A stretch of DNA of 47,123 bases from Alphaproteobacteria bacterium (GTDB lineage: Bacteria > Pseudomonadota > Alphaproteobacteria > Rhizobiales > Xanthobacteraceae). The translations under genes were made by a program, and so were the position numbers. Under the pieces are notes generated by a model that searched no databases, had not been told where the DNA came from, and saw only the letters and a program-made list of their open reading frames with translations. This document shows, one piece after another, positions 25,379 to 33,441 of the stretch (within the stretch, counting starts at the first letter, position 1; each line of letters begins with the position of its first letter). The stretch spans positions 1 to 47,123 of the forward strand of contig JAPLPD010000099.1 of assembly GCA_026400395.1 (NCBI GenBank), read 5' to 3'.

Positions 25379-26302
25379 TCAGCTTCGCCAGGGCAGATCA
25401 CCGGCATCCTCGACGAATAGCCAGGCGCCGGCGCCAAGCTCTTCGGGAAACGGCGCCACCAGCGCCGCGCCGAGCCGGCGCGACGCCATGCGCTCCTGCC
25501 GCAGCAAATCTTCGACCGCGGCCAGCGACCGCACCCGCACCGCGTAGGCGCCCATGAACGGCAGTCCGGGGATCGCGAGGTCGGGAAACATCGCGGCAAA
25601 GGCGTCGGCCGTGCACAGTTGCACCTGTCCCCGGTCAAGAACGATGGCTTGGCCGAATTGGGTCGGCCGGGCCGCGTGGCCGGTGAACCGCACGAAGCGG
25701 CTCGCGGCTTCGCCGATATCGGCACTGACCACCACCAGATCGACCAGCCCCAACGCCCCGTTGCGGTGCGTCAGCCAGCGCGGCTGCCACACCGTGTTCT
25801 CGGTGCGGTGCGCCAGCATCTGGATGCGCCCCTCCGCCATCGCGACGCGATCGAGCCGCACCACCGTGAAGGCGGCGACGTCCGGCCCGGTCACGGTTTC
25901 CACCGGACGCTGGAACTGCACCAGCGGACGCATGGCAAACCCCGCCCCGGTCAGCCGCTTGTGCTGCCCCTCCGCGTCCGCGATCGAGAACGCGGCGAGA
26001 TGCACGCCGGCATGACCCGCGAGCGACGCCTCGAACTCGCGGCCAAGCGGCGTGTCGGCGGTCTTGAACAGCACCTCCACATAGCCACGGCTGAACATGG
26101 CGGTGACGTTGCCGGTGCCGGTCGGCGTGCCGTCGGGATTGGACTGGATCGACACCGGGGTCGGCGCGAAGCCAGCGCGCGCCAGAGCCTTGGAAGCGGC
26201 CGCCGGGTCGCTGACGAAATGCCCCACGTGGTCGAGGAATATTTCGCCGCCAATCGGCAGTTGGCGGTCGATTTCGGTGTTTGAAACGCGGGTCGCGGTC
26301 AA
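25379..26302 (-). CDS. VOC (glyoxalase-like) superfamily protein
   Basis: 307-residue protein with the glyoxalase-like beta-alpha-beta-beta-beta pattern: a first module starting IFLDHVGHFVSDPAAASKALARAGFAPTP and GYVEVLFKTADTPLG, and a second module from GLVDLVVVSADIGEAASRFVRFTG to the C-terminus. Candidate metal ligands are His25 in LDHVGH and a Glu in VEVLF. Members include dioxygenases, epimerases and lyases, so a reaction cannot be named. It heads the operon with the two decarboxylase subunits and is divergent from the next receptor gene, suggesting joint processing of one imported acid. Confidence 0.8.
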   Translation of the reverse strand: MTATRVSNTEIDRQLPIGGEIFLDHVGHFVSDPAAASKALARAGFAPTPVSIQSNPDGTPTGTGNVTAMFSRGYVEVLFKTADTPLGREFEASLAGHAGVHLAAFSIADAEGQHKRLTGAGFAMRPLVQFQRPVETVTGPDVAAFTVVRLDRVAMAEGRIQMLAHRTENTVWQPRWLTHRNGALGLVDLVVVSADIGEAASRFVRFTGHAARPTQFGQAIVLDRGQVQLCTADAFAAMFPDLAIPGLPFMGAYAVRVRSLAAVEDLLRQERMASRRLGAALVAPFPEELGAGAWLFVEDAGDLPWRS

Positions 26303-26390
26303 AGCCTGCTCCGTCTTGTCGCGGCTGTTTCCTCAGCAGCTCTGCTAGCATATTAAGCATGCCACACGCCGTGCCGGCCGAGGATAAGAA

Positions 26391-27371
26391 ATGAATCGAC
26401 GCGATTTTCTCCAATACGGGCTGGCCTCGTTCGCAGCCGCCGCTCTCCCGCTTCCGGCCTTTGCCGCGTTTCCGGAACGGCCGATCAAGCTGATCGTGCC
26501 GTTCTCGCCCGGCGGCGCGACCGACGTGGTCGGCAGGCTTTGGGCCGAACGGATGAAAACGAAGTTCGGGACGGTGGTGATCGAGAACAAGGGCGGCGGC
26601 GGCGGCGTGATCGGAGCGACTGAAGTCGCGCGTTCGACGCCCAACGGCGAGACGCTGCTGTTCGGCAACTCCAGCACCCAAGTCATCATTCCGGCCATCG
26701 CCGAGAAGCCGCCCTACGATCCGGTGAAGGATTTCCAGGCGGTCTACATGATGGCGATCTCGCCGACCTGCATCGTCGTGCATGAGTCGGTGCCGGTCAA
26801 AACTCTCAAGGAGTTCATCGACTACGCGCGCGCCAATCCTGCCAAGCTGTCCTACGGATCGGCCGGCGCCGGCACCATGACCAATCTGTCGGGCGAACTT
26901 TTCAAGGAGTTGATCGGGGCGCAGGGAATCACTCACATCCCCTACAAGGGCTCGGCGCCCGGCGTCACCGACCTGGCGTCCGGACACATCCCGATGATGA
27001 CGCCGAATGTCGGCGGGCCGCTGCTGCAATTCCATGCCACCGGCAAGGTCCGTATCCTGGCGATCGCCGCCAACAAGCGGCTCGCCGCGGCGCCGGACAT
27101 CCCGACCGCCGTCGAAGCCGGATTACCGGGCATGGTCGCCGCAAACTTCAACGGCCTCTTCGCGCCGGTCGGCGTGCCGAAGGACGTCGTCAAGGCGCTT
27201 GCCGACGAGACGAAGGCCGCGATGGCCGACCGGCAGTTGCAGGATCTGATGATCAAGTCGGGCTTCGAGCCGGTGCTCGATTCCGGACCGGAGCCGGCGC
27301 AGAAGGAAGTCGAGAGCGAGTACGCGCGCTGGACGCCAATCATCAAGAAAATCGGATTCAAAGTGCAGTAA
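26391..27371 (+). CDS. Bug/TctC family receptor (2 of 6)
   Basis: 326-residue periplasmic receptor. The N-terminus MNRRDFLQYGLASFAAAALP contains the Tat motif RRDFL, unlike most Bug proteins, which use plain Sec signals. Family segments: IKLIVPFSPGGATDVVGRLWAERM, VIENKGGGGGVIGATEVA, HIPYKGSAPGVTDLASGHI and ILAIAANKRLAAAPDIPTAVEAGLPG. It is followed after 14 bp by a second, clearly related receptor with the same MNRR-type start, so the pair looks like a tandem duplication. Confidence 0.93.
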   Translation: MNRRDFLQYGLASFAAAALPLPAFAAFPERPIKLIVPFSPGGATDVVGRLWAERMKTKFGTVVIENKGGGGGVIGATEVARSTPNGETLLFGNSSTQVIIPAIAEKPPYDPVKDFQAVYMMAISPTCIVVHESVPVKTLKEFIDYARANPAKLSYGSAGAGTMTNLSGELFKELIGAQGITHIPYKGSAPGVTDLASGHIPMMTPNVGGPLLQFHATGKVRILAIAANKRLAAAPDIPTAVEAGLPGMVAANFNGLFAPVGVPKDVVKALADETKAAMADRQLQDLMIKSGFEPVLDSGPEPAQKEVESEYARWTPIIKKIGFKVQ

Positions 27372-27385
27372 TGGGAGAGCGCCTG

Positions 27386-28372
27386 ATGAATCGCCGCAAT
27401 GTTTTGAAATTCGGCCTTGCCGCTTCAGCCAGCGCGTTGGCGACGCCGGGTGCGCTCGCTCAAGCTGCGTTTCCAAGCCGCCCGATCAAGCTCGTGGTGC
27501 CGTTTTCGGCCGGAGGCGTGAACGACGTCATCGGGCGGCATTGGGCCGAGCGGATGAAGCCGGTGCTTGGATCGGTTTTCGTCGAGAACGTCGGCGGCGC
27601 CGGCGGCACGCTAGGCGTGATGGAAGTGAAGCGCTCTGAGCCGGACGGTCACACGCTGGTTCTTGGCAGCACCAGCACGATGGTGCTGAATTCTATGACC
27701 ATGAGCAACGTGGGCTACGATACCAAAAAGGACTTCGTGCCCATTGCCATCTTCTCGGTCAGCACGACATCGATCGCTGTCCACCCCTCGGTGCCCGCGA
27801 AAAATGTCCAGGAACTGATCGCCTACGTCAAAGCCAACACCGGCAAGCTGTCGTACGGCTCGGCTGGAGCCGGAACAATGAGCCATCTGTCCGGCGAACT
27901 GTTCAAGCTCCGTACCGGCATGACAGACGTGGTGCACGTGCCCTACAAAGGCGCAGGCCCCGGCATCGCCGATCTGGTCAGCGGGCACATCCCGATCATG
28001 TCGCCCAACATCAGCGGCCAGCTCCTCCAGTTGCACCAGACGGGCAAAATTCGGATCGTCGCGATCAACGGCAAGGAGCGCCTGAAAGGCGCGCCGGATA
28101 TCCCGACCGCCATCGAGCAGGGCGTGCCGAACATGGTTGGACAGTTGTTCCTCGGTATCTACGCGCCCGCCGCGACACCCAAGGCCGCCATCGATACAAT
28201 TTCGGCGGCGACCAAAAAGGCCGTCGATAATCCGGACTTCGAGAATATCCTGACCGCCGCGGGCTTCGAGCCGGCGCCATACTTCACCGCGGATTCCGCG
28301 CGGCGCTACATGGACGAAGAATCCGAGCGCTGGAAGCCGGTGGTCGACGCGATCGGACTCAAGGCGAAATAA
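27386..28372 (+). CDS. Bug/TctC family receptor (3 of 6)
   Basis: 328-residue receptor paralogous to the preceding gene. The n-region MNRRNVLKFGLAASASALATP has an RR motif suggesting Tat export; the mature part starts AAFPSRPIKLVVPFSAGGVNDVIGRHWAERM, then VHVPYKGAGPGIADLVSGHIPIMSPNISGQ. The GGGAGAG at 27373-27379 selects the ATG at 27386 over the one at 27371. It ends immediately against the acyl-CoA synthetase gene; their stop codons abut at 28372/28373. Confidence 0.93.
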   Translation: MNRRNVLKFGLAASASALATPGALAQAAFPSRPIKLVVPFSAGGVNDVIGRHWAERMKPVLGSVFVENVGGAGGTLGVMEVKRSEPDGHTLVLGSTSTMVLNSMTMSNVGYDTKKDFVPIAIFSVSTTSIAVHPSVPAKNVQELIAYVKANTGKLSYGSAGAGTMSHLSGELFKLRTGMTDVVHVPYKGAGPGIADLVSGHIPIMSPNISGQLLQLHQTGKIRIVAINGKERLKGAPDIPTAIEQGVPNMVGQLFLGIYAPAATPKAAIDTISAATKKAVDNPDFENILTAAGFEPAPYFTADSARRYMDEESERWKPVVDAIGLKAK

Positions 28373-29872
28373 TCAGGAAGCGGCTTCCTCGACGCGCTCC
28401 TGCGCCAGCTTGCGCAAGGCGTTGCGGTCGACCTTGTTGGTCGAAGCAAGCGGCAACTCGTCGACGAACCAGACGAAGCGCGGGTGTTGATACGCCGGCG
28501 CGTTCTTCAGGGCATATTTCTTGATCGCATCCTCGGTCGGCTTGTGGCCGGCCTTGGGGATGATGAAGGCGACCGGCTTGGTCCCTTTGATGTCGTCATC
28601 GATCGGGATCACCACCGCCTGCCCGACGTCGGGGTGCTTCTCCAGCATGCGCTCGACATCGGTTGGATAGATGTTCTCGCCGCCGGAGACGAACATGTCG
28701 TCGCTGCGCCCGACGAAATAAAAGAAGTTATCCTTGTCGCGGCGGAGTACGTCGCCGGTGATGTAGAAGCCGTCCTTGGTGAACGGCTTGATCTTCGGAC
28801 GCTTGTGATAGCCGTTCATCAGCGCCGGAGATTTCATCTCCAGCACACCCTGCGTCGCCTTCTTGTGCTTGCCGTTCGCCAGACGGAGCCGGACCTTCGG
28901 ATGCGGCGCCCCGACCGAACTTTCCGGCTGCTTCAGGCCATCCGGATGCGGCCCGAACACGACAGGCCCCGCCTCGGTCGTGCCGTAGGCGTTGGTGAGC
29001 TTGGCCTTCGGAAACGCCTTGTGTGTCGCTTCCATCAGGCTGGCGCTGACCGGCGCCGAGCCCATTCGGATGAATTCGACACTGGAGACGTCAGTGGCGG
29101 CGAGCGTCTTATGCTCGCGCAGCATCATGGCAATCATCGGCGGAACCGCCGTGAGCCAGGTCGGACGATAGCGGCCGATCGCCTCGATGTACGCCTTCGC
29201 GTCGAACTTCGGCAGCAGCACGATGGTCGCGTGCGCGGCGCAGGCGAGCTTGGTCAGCGCCAGCGCATTCATGTGGTAGAGCGGCGCGGCGATCAGATAG
29301 CGGTGCTGTTCAAGATCGGGCGTCAGCCGCGTCTCCACCACCCAGATGTGGCTCTGGTGCGAGAGCACCACACCCTTCGGCATGCCGGTCGAGCCCGACG
29401 TATAGAGGAACATCGCAGGCTCGGCCTTTTTCGGCTTCACGGTGGTGAAGCCGCCCGGCTCGACGAACCGGCCGAAGCCGCCGTCGCCGAACATCACGAC
29501 CGGCAAATCTTCCGGACAATCCTCTCGGCTCGCGCGATCGCAGAACACCAGCTTGGCGCCCGCGTCCTTGATGATGAGACCGATGGTCTGCTTGGGGAAC
29601 CGGTAGTTCACCGGCACCGCGACCAGACCGGCGCGCATGATGCCGAAATAGGCCGCGATGTATTCGGCCCGGTTCGCCGACAGGATCGCGATGCGGTCGC
29701 CGCGCTTGAAGCCGCGCTTGGCCAGCGCGCGCGCCACGCCAACCGTCATCGCATCGAGTTCGAGATAGGTGTACTCGGTCGGCACCTCTTCGCCGCCGAG
29801 GTCGATGATCGCGACCTTGGTGAGGTCACGGTCGCGACGGATCAGGTCGCCGAGATTCGTAAACTGCGCCAT
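28373..29872 (-). CDS. Class I adenylate-forming enzyme, acyl-CoA synthetase
   Basis: 499-residue AMP-binding enzyme that activates a carboxylic acid through an acyl-adenylate. Motifs: P-loop MFLYTSGSTGMPKGVVLSH, A5 NAYGTTEAG, A7 DGFYITGDVLRRD, hinge FYFVGRSDDMFVSGGENIYP, and a C-terminal catalytic Lys in ASTNKVDRNAL. Length suits medium-chain or aryl-acid CoA ligases. No signal peptide. It lies upstream of nothing on its strand before the receptor pair and is separated from the thioesterase gene by a dispersed repeat. The substrate is unknown. Confidence 0.92.
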   Translation of the reverse strand: MAQFTNLGDLIRRDRDLTKVAIIDLGGEEVPTEYTYLELDAMTVGVARALAKRGFKRGDRIAILSANRAEYIAAYFGIMRAGLVAVPVNYRFPKQTIGLIIKDAGAKLVFCDRASREDCPEDLPVVMFGDGGFGRFVEPGGFTTVKPKKAEPAMFLYTSGSTGMPKGVVLSHQSHIWVVETRLTPDLEQHRYLIAAPLYHMNALALTKLACAAHATIVLLPKFDAKAYIEAIGRYRPTWLTAVPPMIAMMLREHKTLAATDVSSVEFIRMGSAPVSASLMEATHKAFPKAKLTNAYGTTEAGPVVFGPHPDGLKQPESSVGAPHPKVRLRLANGKHKKATQGVLEMKSPALMNGYHKRPKIKPFTKDGFYITGDVLRRDKDNFFYFVGRSDDMFVSGGENIYPTDVERMLEKHPDVGQAVVIPIDDDIKGTKPVAFIIPKAGHKPTEDAIKKYALKNAPAYQHPRFVWFVDELPLASTNKVDRNALRKLAQERVEEAAS

Positions 29873-29920
29873 TCAACAATCAACGAAGTTGGTGTTCACC
29901 GCGAAGGCGAAGCTAAAGTT

Positions 29921-30007
29921 CGTCATGGCCGGGCTGGTCCAGGCCATCCCCGTCCTGCTTCGCAGCCAAGCAAAGCGTGGATGCCCGGCACAAGGCCGCG
30001 CATGACG
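29921..30007. repeat. Dispersed palindromic repeat, family B (CGTCATGGCCGGGCT type)
   Basis: About 87-bp imperfect inverted repeat bounded by CGTCATGGCCGGGCT and CGCGCATGACG, with the inner GGATGCCCGG arm. Comparable elements are common between genes in Bradyrhizobium-type genomes. It occupies the gap between the synthetase and thioesterase genes. Confidence 0.7.
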
Positions 30008-30035
30008 TGGAAAGGATTGCGTCCCACCCACACGA

Positions 30036-30485
30036 TCATGCCTTCGGCGGCGGCGGAGGCGCGGTAAAATAGGTGCCACGGCCGCTGGCGAGCAGCTTGC
30101 CCTGCGCGTCGAAGATGGACGCCTCGGCGGTGGAGAACTGGCCGCCCATGCGGATCGCCTTGCCCTTGATGGTCAGGTCGCCCGGCAGCGCGATCGCGTG
30201 ATAGTCGACGCGCATGTCGATGGTCGGTACGCCGCGGCCAAGCTTTCGCACCATCGCCCAGTCGGCGCCGAGATCGACCAGCGCCGCCAGAATACCGCCG
30301 TGGGTGAAGCGGCGCTCGATGTTGACCACCCACTCCTCGCGCCACGTCGCCTTCAGCTCGATGCCGTCGTCGTGGACGGCAATCACCTTGAGGCCGAGCC
30401 ATTTGTGATACGGCGCGCGGGTGACGATTTCCTCGATCTGCTCCAGCGTCAGGTCGGCGCCGGGATTTTTGGGCTTGTCGTTCAT
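30036..30485 (-). CDS. PaaI-like hotdog-fold thioesterase
   Basis: 149-residue single-hotdog protein. The core segment RRFTHGGILAALVDLGADWAMV has the His-Gly-Gly and Asp typical of PaaI-type acyl-CoA thioesterases, and TIDMRVDYHAIALPGDLTIKGKAIRMGGQFSTAEASIFDAQGKLLASGRGTYF forms the remaining strands. It would hydrolyse an acyl-CoA in the cytoplasm. The start codon overlaps the stop of the MDR dehydrogenase gene (ATGA), so both are coexpressed; the synthetase next door could supply its substrate. Confidence 0.88.
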   Translation of the reverse strand: MNDKPKNPGADLTLEQIEEIVTRAPYHKWLGLKVIAVHDDGIELKATWREEWVVNIERRFTHGGILAALVDLGADWAMVRKLGRGVPTIDMRVDYHAIALPGDLTIKGKAIRMGGQFSTAEASIFDAQGKLLASGRGTYFTAPPPPPKA

Positions 30486-31498
30486 GGCGTCACCACCACC
30501 TTGCCGAAAATCTCGCGGTCCTGAATCAGGCGCAAGCCCTCGGCGGCCTGCTCCAGCGGCAGCACCTTGTCGATCACCGGCTTGATCTTGCCCTGCTGGA
30601 TCAACTCCATCAGCCCGGCCAGATTGTCGTCGTAGAAGCTGTTGGAGCCCTTGATCTCGATCTCGAAGCTCCAGACGTAACGCAGATCCTCTTTCGGATC
30701 GTGTCCCGCGGTCGCGCCGCAGACCAACAGCTTGCCGCCGCGCTTGATGCAGCGCAGCGACGGCACCCAGGTGTCGCCGCCGGTGAAGTTCACCACCACA
30801 TCGACGCCGCCTTCATACGAGCGCCGCTGCGGCTTGCCGTATTTCTCGACCGCCCATTTCGACCAGTCGACCTTGGTGTAATCGACGACCTCGTCGGCGC
30901 CGAGCTCCTTGAGCCGGCGCATCTTGTCCTCGCTGGAGGCGCAGGCGATTACCTCGGCGCCCAGCAGCTTCGCCAGGATCACGCAGCCGGTGCCGACGCC
31001 GCCCGAAGCGCCGAGCACGATGACACGATCGCCCGCCTTCACGGTCTTGTGGGTGATCAGCATGCGGTGCGCGGTGCCATAGGCGACCGGCAGCGACGCC
31101 GCGTCCTCGAAGCTGACGCCGTTGGGCATGGCGACAAGCTGGTCGGCAGCGACAAGGCAGTATTCCGCCATGCCGCCGTCGAGCATCTCGCCCATCAGGC
31201 CCTTCTTCTTGTTGACCGGGTTGACCAGCACGCGGTCGCCCGCTTTCCACTTGGTCACGCCGGGACCGACCTCGGCGATCTCGCCGGCCATGTCGAGACC
31301 GATGATGACCGGGAACGGCACCTTGATGCCGGGCATGCCTTTGACGGTGAACACGTCATGATAATTGAAAGAGGAGGCGCGCACGCGGATGACCACGTGC
31401 CCCTCCACCGGCTGCGGCATCGGATAATCGGCAACCACTTCCAGATCGCCAAGCGCACCGTGCTTGCGCAGCACCAAAGCCTTCATCGTCTTACTCAA
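30482..31498 (-). CDS. Zinc-binding alcohol dehydrogenase / quinone oxidoreductase family (MDR)
   Basis: 338-residue medium-chain dehydrogenase/reductase. GroES-like N-terminal domain (SSFNYHDVFTVKGMPGIKVPFPVIIGLDMAGEIAEVG) and Rossmann domain with VIVLGASGGVGTGCVILAKLLGAEVIACASSEDKMRRLKELGADEVVDY, the nucleotide-binding GxGxxG being GASGGVG. Relatives reduce enoyl thioesters or quinones, or oxidise alcohols. The structural-zinc cysteines of classical ADHs are not evident. It overlaps the thioesterase gene by 4 bp and follows the thiol dioxygenase-like gene by 14 bp, forming a three-gene minus-strand operon. Confidence 0.88.
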   Translation of the reverse strand: MSKTMKALVLRKHGALGDLEVVADYPMPQPVEGHVVIRVRASSFNYHDVFTVKGMPGIKVPFPVIIGLDMAGEIAEVGPGVTKWKAGDRVLVNPVNKKKGLMGEMLDGGMAEYCLVAADQLVAMPNGVSFEDAASLPVAYGTAHRMLITHKTVKAGDRVIVLGASGGVGTGCVILAKLLGAEVIACASSEDKMRRLKELGADEVVDYTKVDWSKWAVEKYGKPQRRSYEGGVDVVVNFTGGDTWVPSLRCIKRGGKLLVCGATAGHDPKEDLRYVWSFEIEIKGSNSFYDDNLAGLMELIQQGKIKPVIDKVLPLEQAAEGLRLIQDREIFGKVVVTP

Positions 31499-31512
31499 AA
31501 CGGAAAATCCTT

Positions 31513-32076
31513 TTACTCGGCAATCTCCAGGACCCTGTTGACGTGCGTGGAAATGCGTTGGCGCTCGACGCCGTAAACGTGGATGGAGATAGCAGGCGTC
31601 GTGCCGGCATTTCCGAGCCTGTGGATTTGTTCAAGTCCTGCTCCGGCGAAGCAACTATATCCGGGATTACGCACCGTGGTGCAAATCGGTTTGGCCTTCG
31701 AACGGGTCGCATCGAGGGCATAAACGGTTTCCCGCAACGGCCCGTCGTGGACCGCGTAGGCGCACCAGGTGTCATGGGCGTGCGTCGGACTGAACTGACC
31801 CGCACCCCAGACGATCGCCAGGATCGTAAAGCGGCCAAACGGGTCGCTGTAGACGACGTGGCGCGCGTAACAATCTTCCTTCGGCTCGCGCTGTTCCGCC
31901 GTCAGCAGGTCGGGATCGGCGGCCGCACGCTCCAAAGCCGCTCGAATTCGCGGCTCCATGTCCACAGCGTCGGCGCAGGCGAGGCTGATCTCGACCGCCA
32001 ACGCACCCAGACTTCCGGCGCGGCGTGAAGGCGCCGCGGCGGAATGTTCGACAGAAACAGGCTGAAGCTGTGCCAT
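31513..32076 (-). CDS. Cysteine/3-mercaptopropionate dioxygenase-like cupin
   Basis: 187-residue protein of the thiol dioxygenase family, non-haem iron enzymes oxidising a thiol to a sulfinate. The HxH iron ligands are in FSPTHAHDTWCAYAVHDGPL and the third histidine fits EQIHRLGNAG; AISIHVYGVE is also a family segment. The position after HDTW is Cys, where bacterial 3-mercaptopropionate dioxygenases usually have Gly (HDHTVWG). This is close to, but one residue off, the Cys that crosslinks to Tyr in mammalian enzymes. It heads the operon with the MDR dehydrogenase and thioesterase, and a sigma-70-like promoter in an AT-rich stretch precedes it. Confidence 0.83.
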   Translation of the reverse strand: MAQLQPVSVEHSAAAPSRRAGSLGALAVEISLACADAVDMEPRIRAALERAAADPDLLTAEQREPKEDCYARHVVYSDPFGRFTILAIVWGAGQFSPTHAHDTWCAYAVHDGPLRETVYALDATRSKAKPICTTVRNPGYSCFAGAGLEQIHRLGNAGTTPAISIHVYGVERQRISTHVNRVLEIAE

Positions 32077-32116
32077 TGGAAAACCTGATAGAATGATTCG
32101 TTCGATCAGAGCGTAA

Positions 32117-32146
32117 TTTATAGCATAAGATTACTGCGTATGACAA
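32117..32146 (-). promoter_or_regulatory. Sigma-70-like promoter of the thiol dioxygenase operon
   Basis: On the minus strand: TTGTCA (-35), 18-bp spacer, TATAAA (-10), each matching five of six consensus bases. The start would be near 32109, giving a leader of about 33 nt. Two palindromes lie just upstream (CAGTA-N6-TACTG at 32153-32168 and ATATGCATAT at 32170-32179) and could be operators. Confidence 0.65.
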
Positions 32147-32269
32147 CAATACCAGTATATTTCTACTGTATATGCATATTTTTTTAGCATGAGACTATCG
32201 TCGCCTGCCAGCTTTTTAGCCAGCGTTTCGCCCGGCGCGCTCCGGAATGACGGGGGCGGTTGGCGAACC

Positions 32270-33259
32270 TCAGAGCGCCGCCAGGAACTGCGCCAGATGG
32301 CCCTTCCAGATCGCCGCGTTGGTCGCGTTCTGGTGGCCTTGCGAGCGGGCCGATGCCGGCACCACAACCGAGCGCGCATTCTTGATGCGCGCAACGCCCG
32401 CCTCCAGCACGCCCAGTTCGGGCGGGTTGATCGCATCGTCGGCGAAATTGATGGCGAGGAGGCGCGCCTTGATGGTTTCGAGATCGGCGGACGGATCGTA
32501 ATCCATCAGCGACTCGATCTGGTAGAGGCGGTTGTTGGCGTCGCCCTTCTTCGCATTCTCCACCAACTGGCGATAGAACGCATCGGCCTGCTCGCGGGTC
32601 GCGCCGCGCTCCTGGATGCGGACCACGTTCTGGGTGAACAGCGCGGACAGCGGCGCGACGCGGACCCAGTTGGTCGGCTGCGTCTCGTAGTCGCCGTTGT
32701 TCCATTCCGGATCGTTGCGGATCGCCTCGACGTTGATCTTGCGCTGCATCCAGTTGCGCCCGCTCATCGGGCCGGGCTGGCTCGCCACCGGCACGAGCGC
32801 ATCCATGAAGTCCGGGAACATCTCGCCGAACAGCCAGGTCAGCATGCCGCCGAGCGACAGCCCCATCACCAGCTTGAGATGCGGGATGTTCAGCCCCTCG
32901 GTGATCAGCCGATGCTGCGCCACCGCGACATCATGCAGCCGATAATGCGGAAACCGAGCGCGAAGTCCGTCACTCGGCTTGCTGGACCGGCCAAAGCCGA
33001 TGATGTCGGGAATGATGATGAAATGCCGCGCGGCGTCGAGCGGCTGGCCTGGACCGAACAGTTCGCCGGCCAACGCCGGCTCCAGCCAGGTCTTGGCGCT
33101 GCCGGTGGTGTTGTGGATCAGCAGCACCGCGTCGGCGCCGGGCGTTCCCAGCGTCAGACAGTGCTGGCGCAACTCGGGCAAGGTCTCGCCGCTGGCGAAA
33201 CGAAAGTCGCGGATGATGAAATCGCTTTCGCGGAGATGGGGCCAGCCGGTTTCGGTCAT
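32270..33259 (-). CDS. Alpha/beta hydrolase, homoserine acetyltransferase (MetX)-like fold
   Basis: 329-residue alpha/beta hydrolase. Oxyanion segment VLLIHNTTGSAKTWL, then FIIIPDIIGFGRSSKPSDGL; nucleophile Ser in LVMGLSLGGMLTW; candidate acid in INFADDAINPPELG; catalytic His in RSQGHQNATNAAIWKGHLAQFL. The arrangement, with a lid around residues 170-250, is that of MetX-type proteins, but homoserine acetyltransferase activity is not implied; many such proteins are esterases of catabolic clusters. Divergent from ubiD, with 182 bp between them. Confidence 0.85.
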   Translation of the reverse strand: MTETGWPHLRESDFIIRDFRFASGETLPELRQHCLTLGTPGADAVLLIHNTTGSAKTWLEPALAGELFGPGQPLDAARHFIIIPDIIGFGRSSKPSDGLRARFPHYRLHDVAVAQHRLITEGLNIPHLKLVMGLSLGGMLTWLFGEMFPDFMDALVPVASQPGPMSGRNWMQRKINVEAIRNDPEWNNGDYETQPTNWVRVAPLSALFTQNVVRIQERGATREQADAFYRQLVENAKKGDANNRLYQIESLMDYDPSADLETIKARLLAINFADDAINPPELGVLEAGVARIKNARSVVVPASARSQGHQNATNAAIWKGHLAQFLAAL

Positions 33260-33304
33260 CGGGCCGGGATAGCCGAAGGGCTGTTCGATGGAAAGCCGCG
33301 GCCC

Positions 33305-33350
33305 GCCCGGCTGTCATTCTCCCCAGCCGAGCTGGCCGCCCGGCTGTCAT
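33305..33350. repeat. Short direct repeat upstream of the alpha/beta hydrolase
   Basis: GCCCGGCTGTCAT occurs at 33305-33317 and again at 33338-33350 (33-bp period). It sits in the hydrolase/ubiD divergent region; it may be a relic of a dispersed repeat or a paired binding site. No stronger reading is possible. Confidence 0.5.
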
Positions 33351-33441
33351 GCCAGCCTAGCCGCGTGCTGAGTTGCCGCGCGCGCTGCACGTCAGTAGGT
33401 TAGCCCCGCAACAACGCCCTGCCGGGCTGGAGACCATTGAT

